DNA of 5,141 nt from DATLYH01 sp035575035 (GTDB taxonomy: Bacteria; Planctomycetota; Planctomycetia; Gemmatales; Gemmataceae), in NCBI GenBank assembly GCA_035575035.1, contig DATLYH010000227.1, forward strand, positions 1 through 5,141, given 5' to 3'. The translations under genes were made by a program, and so were the position numbers. A model generated the notes under the pieces. It searched no databases and was not told the DNA's origin. It was given only the letters and a program-made list of their open reading frames with translations. Positions within the stretch are counted from its first letter, which is position 1. Every line of letters starts with the position of its first letter. Positions 3,143 to 5,141 of this stretch are shown piece by piece.

Positions 3143-5141
3143 ATGGCCGCACGGTTCCTTGTTCTCCTCCTTTTGCTTTTGGTCTGCTCCCTCGGCCCCG
3201 GCCTGGTTATCGTCCGTCGGCTCCGCTGGGGTCCCGCCGAAAAATTCGCCGCCTCGCTGGCCCTGTCGTTCGTGATCCTCTATGGGACGTCGTTCCTCAT
3301 CTACGGGCTGGGCCTGCCTCATTATTCGTACTTCGCTGTGACGGCCGGCTGTCTGGTCCTCTTGGCGCTGTCGTTCCGCGACTTGCTCGGTCTGCTCCGC
3401 CATCACGTTGTCTGCCGCCAGATCAAGGCATTCGCCGTGCTCTTCGTCTGGGGACTGCTTTTGATGGGGCTGGTCCGGCACTTCTCGGGCGGGCTGTGGT
3501 CGGGAGACTGGCTGGAGCACTACGAGCGGTCCCTTTTCTTTCTGGGGCAGCTGCCGCGCGATTACCAGTTTGCTGACCTTTACCCGTTGCCGGCGCGGCC
3601 GCCGTTGATGAACCTGGTGGCGGCACACTTTCTGGCACAAGCCGGGACCGGCTATCCGCTTTTCCAGGTCACGTTCCTGTTCCTCAACCTCCTGGTTTTC
3701 TTCCCGCTCAGTCTGATGCTCCCGGTCTTCGCCCGAGATGGCCGGCGCCGGCTCCCCTTACTGGTCGGGCTGTTGTTGGCCAACCCGTTGCTGTGGCAGA
3801 ACGCGACTTTCACCTGGACCAAGTTATTCACCGGCTTCTATGTGGTGCTGGGGCTGTGGCTCTACCTGGCCGGCTGGCGCAAGCGCGATCCGGTGCGAAC
3901 GGCCGGCGCCTTCCTGAGCCTGTCGGCCGGCTTCCTGGCCCACTTCTCCGCCGGGCCGTATGCCCTGGCGCTGGGGCTGCACTATCTGTTGTTCGTGTTT
4001 CCCCTGCGACAAGGCCGCTGGCATGAGGCGCTGGCCGCGGGCCTGCTCAGCGCCGCGCTGCTGGCGACCTGGTTCGCCTGGTCGGCAGCCGTGTACGGTC
4101 CCGCCTTGACCTTCCAATCAAACACCACTGCCGCCGAGCTAGGGCAGTCGTCGGTTGGCGGCACTCTGGCCAAGGTCGGCCGCAACATCGGATACAGCCT
4201 GGTTCCCCACCCGTTACACTGCTCGCAGGATGAGTTCGAAGGGTTATTCCAGCAGCCCAGCGCTCTGGGGTGGTACCGCGACTACCTGTTTCTCATCTAC
4301 CAGACCAACCTGGTCTTTGGCATGGGCAGTGTCGGAGGTCCGGTGATCCTCTACCTGCTGGCCCGCACCCTGTTCGGCCGATCGCTGGGGGGGCCGGAGC
4401 GGCGTTTCTGGCTGCTGTTCGTGGTGGTCGGCACGCTGGCCGGCATCGCGGCCCATCCCACCCTCGACCGGTTTGGAGTAATGCACGTCTGCGGCCAGCC
4501 GATGGCCCTGCTAGGCGTGACGTTCCTGGCGGCACGCTACCCGAGGCTCCCGCTGTTGGTTCGCTGGCTGGTCCTGGCGGGCTGCGTTATCGACTTCATA
4601 CTGGGGATTGCTCTCCACTTCTTCCTAGAGAATCGCGTCTTCCGCTTCGTCCTGATTGAGGACCGGGTGCGGTTCCCTCTGTCGGGCGATGTCCTGTCCA
4701 CGCCCGCCATGAGCAATTACGTGACTAAGGTGACGAAGGGCCTGACCTACTGGGGCGATTACTTCACCGGCTTCCAGGGATTGATCACGGCGGCGCTCGC
4801 CCTGGGGTTCTTCACGGCGATGGTACGGATGAGTCGTTTCGTGCTCCGCTCGGCGGGCGGGGCAGTCGGAGGCAATCCGATGACGGGCGGTCGGCGGATT
4901 TACCACATCGTTCCCCGGTCGGTCTGGGAGCAGACGGCCGATCTCTACCGGACCGACTCGCTGGCGGTCGAGGGGTTCATTCACTGCTCCAACCTCGATC
5001 AGGCGGAGCGCGTGGCCAACCAGTTCTATGCCGGCCAGGCCGACCTGCTGGTGCTCTGCATCGACGCGGGCCGCCTGGGCAGCCCGGTGCGCGACGAGGG
5101 CGTCGGTGAACGCTTCCCTCATGTCTACGGGCCGATCGAGC
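3143..5141 (+). CDS. GT-C-like polytopic membrane protein fused to DUF952 (3' end cut)
   Basis: I translated this frame codon by codon: 666 complete codons with no stop to the window edge. Residues 1-565 hold about 15 hydrophobic segments (for example 4-25, 35-57, 173-198, 228-247, 295-315, 417-437, 472-495, 545-563). After the fourth lies an acidic loop 'SGDWLEHYERS' (Asp122, Glu125) and then 'ARPPL' (Arg152-Leu155), the order seen in GT-C/ArnT-like glycosyltransferases that use lipid-linked sugars. Arg-rich loops (26-34, 81-95, 199-204, 247-254, 406-417) alternate consistently with the positive-inside rule. This puts the acidic loop outside and the C-terminus in the cytoplasm. From residue 586 the protein is a DUF952 domain: 'IYHIVPRSVWE', 'SLAVEGFIHCS', 'NQFYAG', 'FPHVYGPI'. 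Perhaps 25-30 residues are missing beyond the edge. Activity of both halves is inferred from motifs. Confidence 0.85.
   Translation, partial: MAARFLVLLLLLLVCSLGPGLVIVRRLRWGPAEKFAASLALSFVILYGTSFLIYGLGLPHYSYFAVTAGCLVLLALSFRDLLGLLRHHVVCRQIKAFAVLFVWGLLLMGLVRHFSGGLWSGDWLEHYERSLFFLGQLPRDYQFADLYPLPARPPLMNLVAAHFLAQAGTGYPLFQVTFLFLNLLVFFPLSLMLPVFARDGRRRLPLLVGLLLANPLLWQNATFTWTKLFTGFYVVLGLWLYLAGWRKRDPVRTAGAFLSLSAGFLAHFSAGPYALALGLHYLLFVFPLRQGRWHEALAAGLLSAALLATWFAWSAAVYGPALTFQSNTTAAELGQSSVGGTLAKVGRNIGYSLVPHPLHCSQDEFEGLFQQPSALGWYRDYLFLIYQTNLVFGMGSVGGPVILYLLARTLFGRSLGGPERRFWLLFVVVGTLAGIAAHPTLDRFGVMHVCGQPMALLGVTFLAARYPRLPLLVRWLVLAGCVIDFILGIALHFFLENRVFRFVLIEDRVRFPLSGDVLSTPAMSNYVTKVTKGLTYWGDYFTGFQGLITAALALGFFTAMVRMSRFVLRSAGGAVGGNPMTGGRRIYHIVPRSVWEQTADLYRTDSLAVEGFIHCSNLDQAERVANQFYAGQADLLVLCIDAGRLGSPVRDEGVGERFPHVYGPIE
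4868..4883 (+). promoter_or_regulatory. Internal ribosome binding site and start, with ATGA overlap
   Basis: Inside the fused frame, GGAGG (4868-4872) stands 7 bases before an in-frame ATG (4880-4882) that begins 6 residues before the canonical DUF952 opening 'IYHIVP'. That is ideal spacing for independent initiation of a free DUF952 protein. The next base makes ATGA: the TGA at 4881-4883 is a stop in the +1 frame, the classical layout of two translationally coupled genes. Confidence 0.55.
4880..5141 (+). other. DUF952 domain, possibly also translated on its own (3' end cut)
   Basis: Residues 580-666 of the fused frame match DUF952 (PF06108), normally a free-standing cytoplasmic protein of about 110 residues. 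Visible family motifs in order are 'YHIVPRSVWE', 'YRTDSLAVEGFIHCS', 'ANQFYAGQADLLVLCID', and 'FPHVYGPI' at the window edge. From memory, Pfam groups the family with ADP-ribosyltransferase-like folds. His588 ('YHI') and the 'GFIHCS' strand (His614) would be the likely pocket residues, but no activity is established to my knowledge. The window shows this domain in frame with the membrane protein; whether it is made as a fusion, separately, or both cannot be told from sequence alone. Confidence 0.6.

Noticed and set aside
3100..3576. 158-codon + strand frame starting just before the membrane gene
   Set aside because: It overlaps the real membrane protein in another frame, lacks its ribosome binding site and shows Arg/Pro/Gly shadow composition.
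2999..3640. 213-codon - strand frame rich in Gln, Glu and Arg
   Set aside because: This composition is what the complement of a hydrophobic membrane-protein gene gives; there is no supporting start signal or motif.
4625..5122. 165-codon - strand frame opposite the fusion junction
   Set aside because: It is the antisense shadow of the membrane protein end and the DUF952 domain, both of which are recognisable on the + strand.
1..5141. CRISPR array, rRNA, integrase, transposase or phage genes
   Set aside because: No regular repeat-spacer pattern, rRNA-like sequence or mobile-element protein was seen on either strand.

Overview
The window is GC-rich bacterial DNA (roughly two-thirds G+C by eye). 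It holds four complete protein genes and one long gene cut by the right edge. The organism is most likely a planctomycete, perhaps Gemmata-like. This rests on my impression of the protein styles: an archaeal-type Dps-like ferritin, a secreted barrel-like protein ending in an 'ITCGMNF' tail, and a GT-C-like membrane protein with an 'HFSAGPYA' segment. No marker gene is present, so the assignment is tentative.

Left block, + strand. A 314-base non-coding leader carries three closely spaced dyads. It precedes a Dps-like (DPSL, 'thioferritin'-type) ferritin at 315-941. Two bases after its stop begins a 171-base, strongly palindromic element (944-1114), either a MITE-like insertion or a structured intergenic RNA. 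Next come a plant-type [2Fe-2S] ferredoxin (1143-1475) and, 4 bases on, an unrecognised 156-residue protein (1480-1950). Ferritin plus ferredoxin suggests iron storage, iron release or oxidative-stress handling; this link is inferred from proximity only.

Centre. A secreted, probably beta-barrel or surface protein is encoded on the - strand (1966-2820), converging on the previous gene across 15 bases. A 322-base divergent spacer (2821-3142) follows. It holds a 12-bp perfect palindrome, a good sigma70-like promoter reading right, a leader hairpin, and an inverted repeat that contains the ribosome binding site of the next gene.

Right block, + strand. From 3143 to the window end runs one uninterrupted frame of 666 codons. 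About 570 residues form a polytopic membrane protein with GT-C glycosyltransferase hallmarks (acidic GDWLEHY loop, then RPPL). It continues with no stop into a DUF952 domain, a small domain that I recall as belonging to the ADP-ribosyltransferase-like superfamily. The junction has a good internal Shine-Dalgarno and ATG for the DUF952 part. It also has an ATGA stop/start overlap in the +1 frame, so the fusion may stem from a single-base indel between two formerly overlapping genes, or from a sequence error. This junction and the 171-base palindrome are the most notable things in the window.
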